A stretch of DNA of 15,469 nucleotides from Draconibacterium sp. (lineage in GTDB: Bacteria > Bacteroidota > Bacteroidia > Bacteroidales > Prolixibacteraceae): positions 1 to 15,469 of the forward strand of contig WGCT01000568.1 of NCBI GenBank assembly GCA_015493625.1, written 5' to 3'. The position numbers and the translations under genes were made by a program. The notes under the pieces are model-generated. The model made no database searches. It was not told the origin of the DNA and saw nothing but the letters and a program-made list of their open reading frames with translations. Below are positions 1 to 7,625 of this stretch, in pieces. Within the stretch, counting starts at the first letter, position 1, and every line of letters begins with the position of its first letter.

Positions 1-711
1 GAACTTGAAGAGCTGATTTCAGCGAAAAAAGAGAATGCTTTCGATGAACTTGAGATGGAATTTTTGCAAACCCGGGTGAGCGGAGCAAAAAGAATGATGC
101 AAATTTTACTTGATCGGGAAGGGCAAATTTTACCCGAAGTTGAAAAAGAAGCAGAAAGTCAGTCGTTTGCAATGCCTGAAAAACAGTCGCCACCAAAAGA
201 GATTGTCATTGAAAAAGAGAAAGAAATTAGTGTTGAAAAGGTTTCGGAAGAGGAGACCAAGCCGGCAGCAGAAAAAGTAGAAATTGATGAAAAAAAACCG
301 GAATCGACAGGCGAATCAAAACCAAAACCGGAGTTAACAGAAGAGACAGTAGAGAAGTTGCCTGAGAAAAAAGTTGCAAATGATACCGGCAAAATATTAG
401 GCGACAGTTTCTCGAAAGAAAAATCGGTAAACGATTTAATCGATTCGGAGAACTCGAATTTAGAACACAAACTCTCGAACCGCCCGGTGAAAAGCATAAA
501 AAAATCGATTGGAATTAACGACCGCTTTCAATACATCAGGGAGTTATTTGAAGGAAATACCGAGAAATTTATTGATGCAGTTGCCGAACTCGACGAGAAA
601 AACAATGTAAACGAAGCAGTTGACTACTTAAAACAGAACTTCAAATGGCAGAAAAACGAAACCAGCTTAAAATTTATTAATCTTGTAAAACGCCGATTTT
701 CAAATGAGTGA
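1..711 (+). CDS. Conserved Bacteroidota protein of unknown function, 3' part
   Basis: The reading frame is open from the first base, so the true start lies upstream and about 236 residues are visible. The first 40 or so residues look alpha-helical. A long linker follows (about residues 58-165), very rich in Glu, Lys, Pro and Ser and low in complexity, probably disordered or coiled coil. The last 70 residues form a compact helical domain with the pattern SIGINDRFQYIRELFEG, then DAVAEL, then an ending of LVKRRF. From memory, this C-terminal domain recurs in Bacteroidota proteins of unknown function. I know no activity for it and assign none. There is no signal peptide in the visible part. The stop codon overlaps the rsmI start by 8 bases (704-711), so the two genes are probably translationally coupled. 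An internal ATG at 55 is not a convincing start because the frame stays open upstream of it. Confidence 0.8.
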   Translation, partial: ELEELISAKKENAFDELEMEFLQTRVSGAKRMMQILLDREGQILPEVEKEAESQSFAMPEKQSPPKEIVIEKEKEISVEKVSEEETKPAAEKVEIDEKKPESTGESKPKPELTEETVEKLPEKKVANDTGKILGDSFSKEKSVNDLIDSENSNLEHKLSNRPVKSIKKSIGINDRFQYIRELFEGNTEKFIDAVAELDEKNNVNEAVDYLKQNFKWQKNETSLKFINLVKRRFSNE

Positions 712-1390
712 TTCAGGGAAATTAATTTTGGTTCCGACACCCATCGGCAACCTCGAAGACATTACGCTGCGTGCAATAAACGTACTGAAAAGTGTCGATA
801 TGATTTTGGCCGAAGACACCCGTGTTTCGGCGCGGTTGCTAAAGCATCTCGAAATTGATAAGAAGCTGACTCCACACCATAAATTTAACGAGCACAAAAC
901 AATAAACTCGTTGGTTTCGAGACTTCTGCAAGGCGCGCAAATTGCAATGATTTCTGATGCCGGTACACCGGCAATTTCCGACCCCGGCTTTTTGTTGGTG
1001 CGAGCCTGTGTAGAAAACAATATTGAAGTTGAGTGCCTGCCCGGAGCTACCGCATTAATTCCGGCACTGGCAGTTTCGGGGCTGCCCACCGAAAAATTTG
1101 TTTTCGAAGGATTTTTACCGCAAAAAAAAGGTCGCCAAAAGAGGTTAACTCAACTTGCCGAAGAGTCGCGTACCATTGTTTTTTACGAATCGCCCTACCG
1201 GTTGGTAAAAGCATTAAACCAGTTCGCCGAGTTTTTTGGCCCCGGCAGGCGTGCCGTTGTTTGTCGCGAAATATCGAAAATATACGAAGAGAAAAAACGC
1301 GGAACAGTAACCGAACTTTCAGATTATTATACAGCCAATCCGCCCAAAGGCGAAATTGTTATTGTTGTTGAAGGAAAATCGGCTAAATAG
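704..1390 (+). CDS. rsmI: 16S rRNA (cytidine1402-2'-O)-methyltransferase RsmI
   Basis: RsmI uses S-adenosylmethionine to methylate the 2'-OH of C1402 in the ribosomal P site of 16S rRNA, working with RsmH to fine-tune decoding. The 228-residue protein shows the family's tetrapyrrole-methylase fold motifs in order: VPTPIGNLEDITLRA (10-24), AEDTR (36-40), SDAGTPAISDPG (84-95), LPGATA (112-117), FEGFLP (134-139), FYESPYR (160-166), CREISKIYEE (187-196) and KGEIVIVVEG (215-224). It is shorter than the E. coli protein (286 residues) and lacks the extra C-terminal segment. I believe this is usual in Bacteroidota. The ATG at 704 lies inside the upstream gene and gives an N-terminus that matches the family, so I keep it. 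The cytoplasmic enzyme acts on the 30S subunit. No intrinsic terminator is visible directly after the stop codon. Confidence 0.96.
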   Translation: MSDSGKLILVPTPIGNLEDITLRAINVLKSVDMILAEDTRVSARLLKHLEIDKKLTPHHKFNEHKTINSLVSRLLQGAQIAMISDAGTPAISDPGFLLVRACVENNIEVECLPGATALIPALAVSGLPTEKFVFEGFLPQKKGRQKRLTQLAEESRTIVFYESPYRLVKALNQFAEFFGPGRRAVVCREISKIYEEKKRGTVTELSDYYTANPPKGEIVIVVEGKSAK

Positions 1391-1399
1391 TTTTTTAGT

Positions 1400-1500
1400 G
1401 TGGAGGTTTTCGAACTGCCGGCGAAAGAATGAAACCCGGATCGCCGTGGGTCTAACTTTCGCGGAACGGCTACAAAAGGAGATGTATATCGAGAAACAAC
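1400..1500. repeat. GC-rich hairpin-forming intergenic element, candidate interspersed repeat
   Basis: This block lies in the 346-base gap between rsmI and the HAD gene. Bases 1411-1470 are about 60% G+C by my count, while the rest of the gap is strongly AT-rich. It folds on itself: GCGAAAG (1421-1427) pairs exactly with CTTTCGC (1456-1462). The flanking GCCG (1417-1420) can pair with CGGC (1467-1470) across a small asymmetric bulge. ACCC (1434-1437) can pair with GGGT (1448-1451) inside. Further out, GTTTTCGA (1407-1414) roughly complements TCGAGAAAC (1489-1497). Open frames through it are short and look like shadows. A structured, compositionally distinct block just after a housekeeping gene is typical of a REP- or MITE-like repeat. 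Only one copy is present in this window, so repetition is unproven. Confidence 0.45.
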
Positions 1501-1510
1501 ATTTTTATTA

Positions 1511-1527
1511 CTCACCCTGAGGGAGAG
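1511..1527. other. Small perfect-loop stem-loop after the GC-rich element
   Basis: CTC (1511-1513) pairs with GAG (1525-1527), and CCC (1515-1517) with GGG (1521-1523), around an A-A mismatch and a TGA loop. It is not followed by a T tract on either strand in a way that suggests an intrinsic terminator. It may mark the right end of the repeat-like element. The rest of the gap to 1736 is AT-rich. Within it I see only weak promoter-like matches, the best being ATTG (1678-1681), 21 bases, then AAAATTTG (1703-1710). Confidence 0.3.
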
Positions 1528-1736
1528 CCATAAAAGATAAACAATGAGATATTAAACTATATTATAATGGTTCGGTACATTTTTATAAACAGAGAATTAC
1601 AAGGCATAAAGTGGTTGTTGTAATTTGATAAATATCAAACCTTTGCAGCTTTGCGAGAAACAAAAATTTAACTAAGTATTGATATTATATGCGAAGGAAA
1701 TAAAAATTTGCAGCACGCAACTTTGTAAATTAGAAA

Positions 1737-2471
1737 ATGAGAAAAAAATACACTCACCTGTTTTTCGACTTGGATAATACCCTTTGGGATTTTAAAACCA
1801 ACTCGAAATTGGCAATGCAAATTACTTTTGCTCATTTCGAACTTGCACGAAAACAGATCGATTTCGACACCTATTATAATGTATTCGAAAAACACAACCA
1901 CGCCCTTTGGGAAAGTTACCGAAAAAACGAGGTGGATAAAAAGGAGCTGATAAAGAGACGATTCTCCGAAACGTTTTTAGAACTAAAAGTAGAAGGCCCC
2001 GAAGCAGAGGTGATGAATGCTTTTTACCTCGATGAAATGGCAAAGCAAAAAGTACTCTACCCGGGAGTTTTCGAATTGCTCCACGATTTAAAAGACAAAC
2101 AGTACCGGCTGAATATTATTACCAATGGTTTTAAAGAGGTTCAAAATAAAAAGATGGAATTTTCGGGACTAAAAGAGTTTTTTGATAAAATTTTTACTTC
2201 GGAAGAGGTGAAAAAACCGAAACCTGCACGCGAGATTTTTGAGCATGCAATAAAATCGTCGAATGCAAAAAAAGAGAAAAGCATAATGATTGGCGACGAT
2301 TGGGATGTGGATATTGCAGGTACCTTGAATTTTGGTATCGATGCCATTTATATTGGTAACTGTTTAAATAACGATTTTGTTGATAAACAAAAGTCAAGAA
2401 AAGCGGTCAAAAATGTTTATTGTTTCGAAACAATAAAAAAGATGCACAATTTCTTTTCTCGCCAATATTGA
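1737..2471 (+). CDS. HAD-superfamily phosphatase, YjjG-type nucleotidase
   Basis: This 244-residue soluble protein is a haloacid dehalogenase-type phosphohydrolase. Motif I is FFDLDNTLWDF (9-19), with Asp11 the expected nucleophile and Asp13 the acid/base. Motif II is the Thr in IITNGF (T129). Motif III is the Lys in KKPKPAREIF (about K160-K162). Motif IV is GDDWDVDIAG (186-195), which would hold the magnesium ion. The stretch 20-105 is a helical cap (C1 type) of the size seen in the YjjG and pyrimidine 5'-nucleotidase branch. The DLDNTLWDF form with Trp-Asp-Phe is typical of that branch, which removes phosphate from non-canonical pyrimidine nucleotides in house-cleaning. Substrate specificity is an inference, since HAD enzymes are broad. 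The ATG at 1737 places motif I at the usual distance from the N-terminus. It stands alone between two long non-coding stretches. Confidence 0.88.
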   Translation: MRKKYTHLFFDLDNTLWDFKTNSKLAMQITFAHFELARKQIDFDTYYNVFEKHNHALWESYRKNEVDKKELIKRRFSETFLELKVEGPEAEVMNAFYLDEMAKQKVLYPGVFELLHDLKDKQYRLNIITNGFKEVQNKKMEFSGLKEFFDKIFTSEEVKKPKPAREIFEHAIKSSNAKKEKSIMIGDDWDVDIAGTLNFGIDAIYIGNCLNNDFVDKQKSRKAVKNVYCFETIKKMHNFFSRQY

Positions 2472-2675
2472 ATTCGTTAATCTCCTTCAAATTTATATCA
2501 AATTGAAAGCAGAACCGAGTTATTTGTGTCAATTTTTCAGCCAAATAGTTCATTCGTTTAATATTGTCAATTGGAGACGAAAATGTTCAAAAACTGATTG
2601 TCCAAATTCATTTTACTTTCCTTGCTATACGTGCGTTCGTTGTTGTTGGAAATACAGTAAAATAAATTTCATTTT

Positions 2676-2707
2676 TTTTTTAGGTTACAATTCTTTTTAT
2701 AAATTTG
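2676..2707 (+). promoter_or_regulatory. Candidate Bacteroidota promoter for the susC operon
   Basis: TAAATTTG at 2700-2707 matches the Bacteroidota -7 consensus TAnnTTTG at all fixed positions. Twenty bases upstream lies a T-rich stretch (TTTT at 2676-2679) in place of the -33 TTTG. Initiation would fall near 2713. The -33 match is imperfect and the area is AT-rich, so chance is possible. Confidence 0.4.
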
Positions 2708-2777
2708 TCGCGTTAATGTTTTTTAACATTTATGAAATCAAGGATTGTGAATTATCAAATTATTTAAAAATTGGCGG

Positions 2778-2799
2778 TTGTGCATTGGGGGATGCATAA
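2778..2799 (+). other. Stem-loop in the susC leader
   Basis: TTGTGCAT (2778-2785) pairs with ATGCATAA (2792-2799), giving eight pairs including one G-U, around the loop TGGGGG. It sits 66 bases before the susC start codon and is not followed by a T tract, so it is not an intrinsic terminator. The G-rich exposed loop could be a contact site for an antisense RNA or protein, but that is inference. Confidence 0.35.
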
Positions 2800-2865
2800 T
2801 GGCTGCAAATTGAATTTTTGAATTATTTATATATGCTGTTTAATTATTAATTTAAAACTATTTCT

Positions 2866-5800
2866 ATGAAAAAAATTGCGTTTTTTTTATCGATTCTCCT
2901 ATTCATGGGAACATTGGTGGCAAATGCTCAGACGAGGGATATTACCGGTACGGTAACCTCAACCGAGGATGGACAACCAATACCCGGGGTTTCGGTATCG
3001 GTTAAGGGCACTACCCTTGGTACGATTACCAGTATCGATGGAGTTTTCGAACTGAAAATTCCTCAGGATGCAAAAGCTTTGGTAGTTAGTTTTGTAGGTA
3101 TGAAAACTCAGAATGTTGAGTTGACTTCTGCAAACGATTACAAAATTGCATTGAAGCCTGATCTTGTTGGAATCGACGAGGTAGTTGTTACTGCAATTGG
3201 TATTGAGCGTTCGTCTCGTGAAGTTGGTTACGCGATGAGCAGTATCAGCGACGAGCAACTGAACATGGCCAAATCTCCTACTATTTCGGGAGGTCTTGTT
3301 GGTAAAGTTGCCGGGTTGCAAATTACAACTGTTAGTACAGGAGTAAATCCAAGCCAAAGGGTAATTCTAAGAGGTAACCGGTCGTTAACCGGAAACAACC
3401 AGGCTCTTTTGGTATTAGACGGAGTTCCTGTTTCGTTAAGTTATTTAACTTCGTTAAACCCGAACGATGTAAAAGACATCAGTATTTTGAAAGGTGCAAA
3501 TGCATCGGCTCTTTATGGATCTGACGCTGCAAACGGTGTTATTATGGTAACAACCAAGCAGGGTAGCAAAGAGAGTATTCAAGTTCAGTTTAGTAACACA
3601 ACTACTTTCGATAAAGTAGCTTATTTGCCTGAATTCCAAACTCGTTTTGGAACCGGTTCTTCGAGCGATGCTTATGGCAACCCTGTATTCGAAGCTTACG
3701 AAAACCAGCAGTATGGTGATGAATTTGATGGTGAGATGAGAGGCATTGGCCGCCCCGATGAATATGGCAGAATGCAAGAAGTTCCTTACTCCGCAATTCC
3801 CGGCGAAAAAGAAAAAGCTTTCGATACCGGTATGACCATCCAAAACGACCTTTCGTTTTCTGCCGGAGACGACAAAAGTACTTTTTTCGCTTCTATACAG
3901 GATGCGGTTATTAAAGGGTTAGTTCCCGGAGATGACTTAAGAAGAGATGCTATTCGTTTAAATGGCTCGAGAAAATACAAAGGATTTAAAGCCACAGGTA
4001 ATGTAAACTTTACGCATACCGAAGACGAAATCACTGTAGCGAATTTCCTTTGGCCTATCTACAACACCGGTCAAAACATTCCGTTAACCAGTTATTCCGA
4101 TTGGCGGACCCCTTCTACTCCGGAGAAAACAAACTGGGCCGACATTAACCACTATTACAACGACTATTACAACAACCCGTACACCGAGAAGGATAAAAAC
4201 CGCAGAAAGAGAAGACGCGACCAGTTAATTGGTACATTAACTCTTTCTCAGGATATTACTTCGTGGTTAAACGGAATGGTAAGAAGTTCACTCTCATTAT
4301 ATAACAGTACTTATAAAACTACGCACGAAGCGTGGGATTTCTCGTACTGGGCAGAGCACGAGTCAGGAAGATCGAACTCAAGCGGTGGCGATGTAAAAGC
4401 CAGTGTTTCTGACGGTTCTATTTATGAATTCCGTTGGACAAACGACTTTATTTTAACTGCAAACAACGAGTTTGGCGATTTTAAACTAACAACCATTTTA
4501 GGAGCTACTACCCGTTCAACTTTTTACAATAAGCTAGCAGCTAGTGCTTCTGCACTCGAAGTTCCAGGGTTGTACAATGTTAGTAACCGTCTTGGAGAAC
4601 TTGGTGGTGGTCAGTACTATTCTGAAACACGCAGAATGGGTGTTTTTGGCGATTTAACCTTAGGATTTAAAAACTTCTTATTTTTGCACGCCAGTGGTCG
4701 TAACGACTGGGATTCAAGATTAGACCCTTCGCAATGGTCGTTCTTCTACCCGGGTGTTGATGTATCGTTTGTATTTACCGAAGCAATTCCGGCATTGGCT
4801 GACAACAGTGTTCTCAGTTATGGAAAATTACGTGGTGGTATTGCAAAAGTAGGTAGTATTAACATTAAGCCTTATTCTCTTGAGAATAACTTCGAAGTTA
4901 CAGGAGGTTTCCCTTACGGAGATTTAACTGCACACTCAATTAGTGGTTCGTTAAAGAACAGATATTTGGAACCTGAATTTACCCTTTCGAAAGAGATTGG
5001 AATGGATTTAAATTTCTTCGAATCAAGAATTAATCTTGAAATGGCTTATTACTCAATGAGTACAACAAACCAAACATTACCTGCTCAAATTCCTTACAGC
5101 TCGGGTTACAGCTCGATGTTTGTAAATGCAGGTGAGATGAAAAACAGTGGTTTTGAGGTTGAATTAGGCTTGGTTCCTGTATCAACAAAAGATTTCCGTT
5201 GGGACATAAATGTTAACTATGCAAACTGGCACAGTTTAGTTGTATCGCTTACCGATGAATTCGACGAATTGTCGTTAACAAAAAACTTCGTTTATGCAAT
5301 TAAAGGGCAACCATATCCGGTAAATAAAGCTTCCGATTTCGACAGAGATCCTCAGGGACGAGTTATTGTTGATGCCAAAACAGGATTACCAACAAAAAGT
5401 ACCGATTTGGTCGTTACCGGACAAACTACTCCAAAACATATTTTAGGGTTACAAACCTACTTAAGGTATAAAGGATTTACAGCAGGAATCTCTGCTGAAT
5501 ACCGTGGAGGTTTTGTTCTACGCAGTGGACCAGGACGCGACATGATGTTCCCCGGTATTTCAGCTGTTTCTGCTTCTGCCGGTCGCGAGCGTTTTGTATT
5601 TCCTAACTCGGTTATTAATGTAGGTACTGCCGACAATCCGGAGTATGTAGAGAATACAAATATAACTACTAACGATGGTAACGTCGATTTCTGGACACAA
5701 ACCTATAGAGGCGTTTCTCGTCCTTTCGTTACTAACGCTGCTTTCTGGAAAATACGCGAATTAAGCTTATACTACGATGTTCCTGAACGTTTCTTGACAT

Positions 5801-5994
5801 CGGGAACCGGCGGTTTTGTTAAAGGTGTAAAAGCCGGTTTTGTAGGAAGAAACTTGTTTATGTTCTTACCCGATTCGAATATGTATGGCGATCCTGAAGC
5901 GAATAATGGTAATGATAATGCTGTTGGATATGCTCCTCCAGCTGCTATTCCACCATCGAAATCTTATGGATTTAACGTAACTATCACATTCTAA
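2866..5994 (+). CDS. SusC/RagA-family TonB-dependent outer-membrane transporter
   Basis: This 1042-residue protein is the transport barrel of a Sus-type nutrient importer, energised by TonB-ExbBD. It has an N-terminal signal peptide ending near ANA-Q (21/22). A carboxypeptidase-regulatory-like domain follows (about 24-100), starting RDITGTVTSTEDGQPIPGVSV. A TonB-box-like DEVVVTA (104-110) comes next. The plug (about 115-235) carries the SusC hallmarks LLVLDGVP (181-188) and ILKGANASALYGSDAANG (207-224). The rest is a 22-stranded barrel by family, ending in aromatic VTITF as outer-membrane proteins do. There is no STN domain between signal peptide and regulatory domain, so it should not signal directly to an anti-sigma factor. 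Length is normal for the family. It is the first gene of a three-gene operon, 20 bases before the SusD gene. The substrate (oligosaccharide, peptide or other) cannot be read from the sequence. Confidence 0.95.
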   Translation: MKKIAFFLSILLFMGTLVANAQTRDITGTVTSTEDGQPIPGVSVSVKGTTLGTITSIDGVFELKIPQDAKALVVSFVGMKTQNVELTSANDYKIALKPDLVGIDEVVVTAIGIERSSREVGYAMSSISDEQLNMAKSPTISGGLVGKVAGLQITTVSTGVNPSQRVILRGNRSLTGNNQALLVLDGVPVSLSYLTSLNPNDVKDISILKGANASALYGSDAANGVIMVTTKQGSKESIQVQFSNTTTFDKVAYLPEFQTRFGTGSSSDAYGNPVFEAYENQQYGDEFDGEMRGIGRPDEYGRMQEVPYSAIPGEKEKAFDTGMTIQNDLSFSAGDDKSTFFASIQDAVIKGLVPGDDLRRDAIRLNGSRKYKGFKATGNVNFTHTEDEITVANFLWPIYNTGQNIPLTSYSDWRTPSTPEKTNWADINHYYNDYYNNPYTEKDKNRRKRRRDQLIGTLTLSQDITSWLNGMVRSSLSLYNSTYKTTHEAWDFSYWAEHESGRSNSSGGDVKASVSDGSIYEFRWTNDFILTANNEFGDFKLTTILGATTRSTFYNKLAASASALEVPGLYNVSNRLGELGGGQYYSETRRMGVFGDLTLGFKNFLFLHASGRNDWDSRLDPSQWSFFYPGVDVSFVFTEAIPALADNSVLSYGKLRGGIAKVGSINIKPYSLENNFEVTGGFPYGDLTAHSISGSLKNRYLEPEFTLSKEIGMDLNFFESRINLEMAYYSMSTTNQTLPAQIPYSSGYSSMFVNAGEMKNSGFEVELGLVPVSTKDFRWDINVNYANWHSLVVSLTDEFDELSLTKNFVYAIKGQPYPVNKASDFDRDPQGRVIVDAKTGLPTKSTDLVVTGQTTPKHILGLQTYLRYKGFTAGISAEYRGGFVLRSGPGRDMMFPGISAVSASAGRERFVFPNSVINVGTADNPEYVENTNITTNDGNVDFWTQTYRGVSRPFVTNAAFWKIRELSLYYDVPERFLTSGTGGFVKGVKAGFVGRNLFMFLPDSNMYGDPEANNGNDNAVGYAPPAAIPPSKSYGFNVTITF

Positions 5995-6014
5995 TAAATT
6001 AAAAACGAAATAAG

Positions 6015-7595
6015 ATGAAAAAAATTAGAATATATTTATTATCAATACTTTTACTCGCAGGAGTAACAGGATGTACAGAGTGGTTAGACGTTAATCAAAA
6101 TCCTAACAGTTTAACCAAATCGACAAAAGACCTTGTTCTGACAGGTGCTGAAAAACAATTTGCAGAACGTCAGCAACTTGGCGCAGGGTTCTCGTTATTG
6201 GGAGCATGGATTGGTTACTATGGTCACTCTGGCGGTTGGTCGGGTTGGAACAATGTAAAAAGTTACAACATGACCTCTTCTGACTATAACGGATTCTTTA
6301 CAGGCCCTTATTTAGGCGAACTGAAAAGTTTAAAATATGTTGAAGAGCAAGGAGTTGTTGATGGAAATCCTGCTTATGTAGCCGTTGCCAGAATTATGCG
6401 ATCGGCTCTTTTTCAAAGAATTGTAGATACCTATGGAGATGTTCCTTACTTTGAAGCCATTCAGGGATTTGAGGGGAATACCCAACCGGTTTACGACGAC
6501 GCCAAGACAATTTATGAAGACTTGGTTGTTCAGTTAGACTCAGCAATTATCTTTTTGAAACAAGCAGAAGATGCTACTCTGCTTCTTGAAGCTAAAAACG
6601 ATATTATTGCAGGTGGAGATCTTACTCTTTGGAAGCAATATGCGAATACTTTGAAATTGCGTATTTTATTGCGTCAGGCAGAAATGGCTGATCGTCAATC
6701 GTACATCAATTCGAATATGAATTTCGATGACGCAGGTTTCTTAACCGAGTCGCTTACCGCAAATCCCGGATACATTGCCAACCAAGACGGTAAAATGAAT
6801 CCTATTTATGGCTATGGTAAAGACTACAAAGGAAACTTAACAAATGCAAACCAACAATATGGGTTAAATATTTTCTTGCTAACCTTATATAAAGATAACG
6901 GAGACCCACGTTTAGAAATGTGTTGGGAACCTGGAGTCTCTTCTGAAGATTACAGTCACGGACTTCAGTTAGGTGTAAACGGTGCTGTTGAAGACCACTG
7001 GAAAGAAGCTGCAATTAGAATGGGCCCCGGCATCTACGGTGCCAGCGACGACGATGTTACTGTAATGTCGATTGTTGAAACCGATTTCTTAATTGCAGAA
7101 GCTTTGGCTCGTGGCTATAACTTATCTTCAGCCGGTGTTTCCAGTACTGCCGAAGAGATGTTTAAAAAAGGTATTGAAGATTCGTTTAACTACTATGCTG
7201 CACGAGCAGGAGTTGACGATACTGCCCCGTTATTAGATAAATATATGGGTGCTGAAGGAACATTAAAAGGCGAAGCTGCCTGGGATGCTTCAAACCCTGT
7301 TCGTTCTATTATGTATCAAAAATACATTGCCGGTGTTGGTCTTTATCATTACGAAACATGGGCCGATTACCGCAGAACAGGATATCCTGACCCACTGGAT
7401 CCGACAGTTGTAAATAACTCTATGATTTCTTACTACTTTAACATTGTAAGAGCACAGGTTCCGGTACGTATGTTATATACTCAAAAAGAGTTAGATATAA
7501 ATTCTGAAAATGTAAAAGCAGCTATCGATAAAACCGGAGTTCCTTACAACTCTGAATTTATTATGGATGCCAAGATTTTCTGGGATGTTAAATAG
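6015..7595 (+). CDS. SusD/RagB-family nutrient-binding outer-membrane lipoprotein (SusD-like_2 type)
   Basis: This 526-residue lipoprotein is the lid and capture protein that sits on the SusC barrel. The signal peptide ends in LAGVTGC, a good lipobox with Cys20 as the lipidated residue. The mature start WLDVNQNPN (23-31) and the block RIVDTYGDVPYFEA (135-148), followed by YDDAKTIYEDLVVQLDSAI (160-178), are typical of the SusD-like_2 branch rather than classical starch SusD. The C-terminal half has the FLIAEAL helix and YHYETWADYRRTGYP near the end, also family features. The fold is four tetratricopeptide-like helix pairs plus a variable ligand face. It starts 20 bases after susC with an ATG preceded by an A-rich stretch (AAACGAAATAAG) and no Shine-Dalgarno sequence. 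The SusD-like_2 branch covers several substrate types, so the ligand is not predicted. Confidence 0.94.
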   Translation: MKKIRIYLLSILLLAGVTGCTEWLDVNQNPNSLTKSTKDLVLTGAEKQFAERQQLGAGFSLLGAWIGYYGHSGGWSGWNNVKSYNMTSSDYNGFFTGPYLGELKSLKYVEEQGVVDGNPAYVAVARIMRSALFQRIVDTYGDVPYFEAIQGFEGNTQPVYDDAKTIYEDLVVQLDSAIIFLKQAEDATLLLEAKNDIIAGGDLTLWKQYANTLKLRILLRQAEMADRQSYINSNMNFDDAGFLTESLTANPGYIANQDGKMNPIYGYGKDYKGNLTNANQQYGLNIFLLTLYKDNGDPRLEMCWEPGVSSEDYSHGLQLGVNGAVEDHWKEAAIRMGPGIYGASDDDVTVMSIVETDFLIAEALARGYNLSSAGVSSTAEEMFKKGIEDSFNYYAARAGVDDTAPLLDKYMGAEGTLKGEAAWDASNPVRSIMYQKYIAGVGLYHYETWADYRRTGYPDPLDPTVVNNSMISYYFNIVRAQVPVRMLYTQKELDINSENVKAAIDKTGVPYNSEFIMDAKIFWDVK

Positions 7596-7625
7596 TACTA
7601 GTGTAAATAATAAATTGAATATAAA

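Larger units (their letters stand above)
2472..2865 (+). other. 394-base non-coding leader and promoter region before susC
   Basis: No credible gene lies here. The only longer open frame (2503-2799) begins with TTG, is Cys- and Phe-rich without any pattern, and ends inside the leader. The region is AT-rich. It contains a promoter-like box at 2700-2707, an AT-rich hairpin with AATGTT (2715-2720) against AACATT (2725-2730) around a TTTT loop, and a better hairpin at 2778-2799. If the box is the promoter, the transcript has an untranslated leader of roughly 150 bases. That would be long enough for RNA-based control, as reported for some Sus-type operons. Confidence 0.5.

Noticed and set aside
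1327..1515. Minus-strand open frame of 62 codons through the hairpin element and the rsmI end
   Set aside because: It is antisense to the conserved end of rsmI and its other half is explained by the hairpin arms. No start context or domain supports a protein, although a repeat search could revive it.
2503..2799. Plus-strand open frame of 98 codons in the susC leader
   Set aside because: It starts with TTG, has a composition unlike a real protein of this genome (many Cys, Phe and Tyr), no domain, and contains the predicted promoter.
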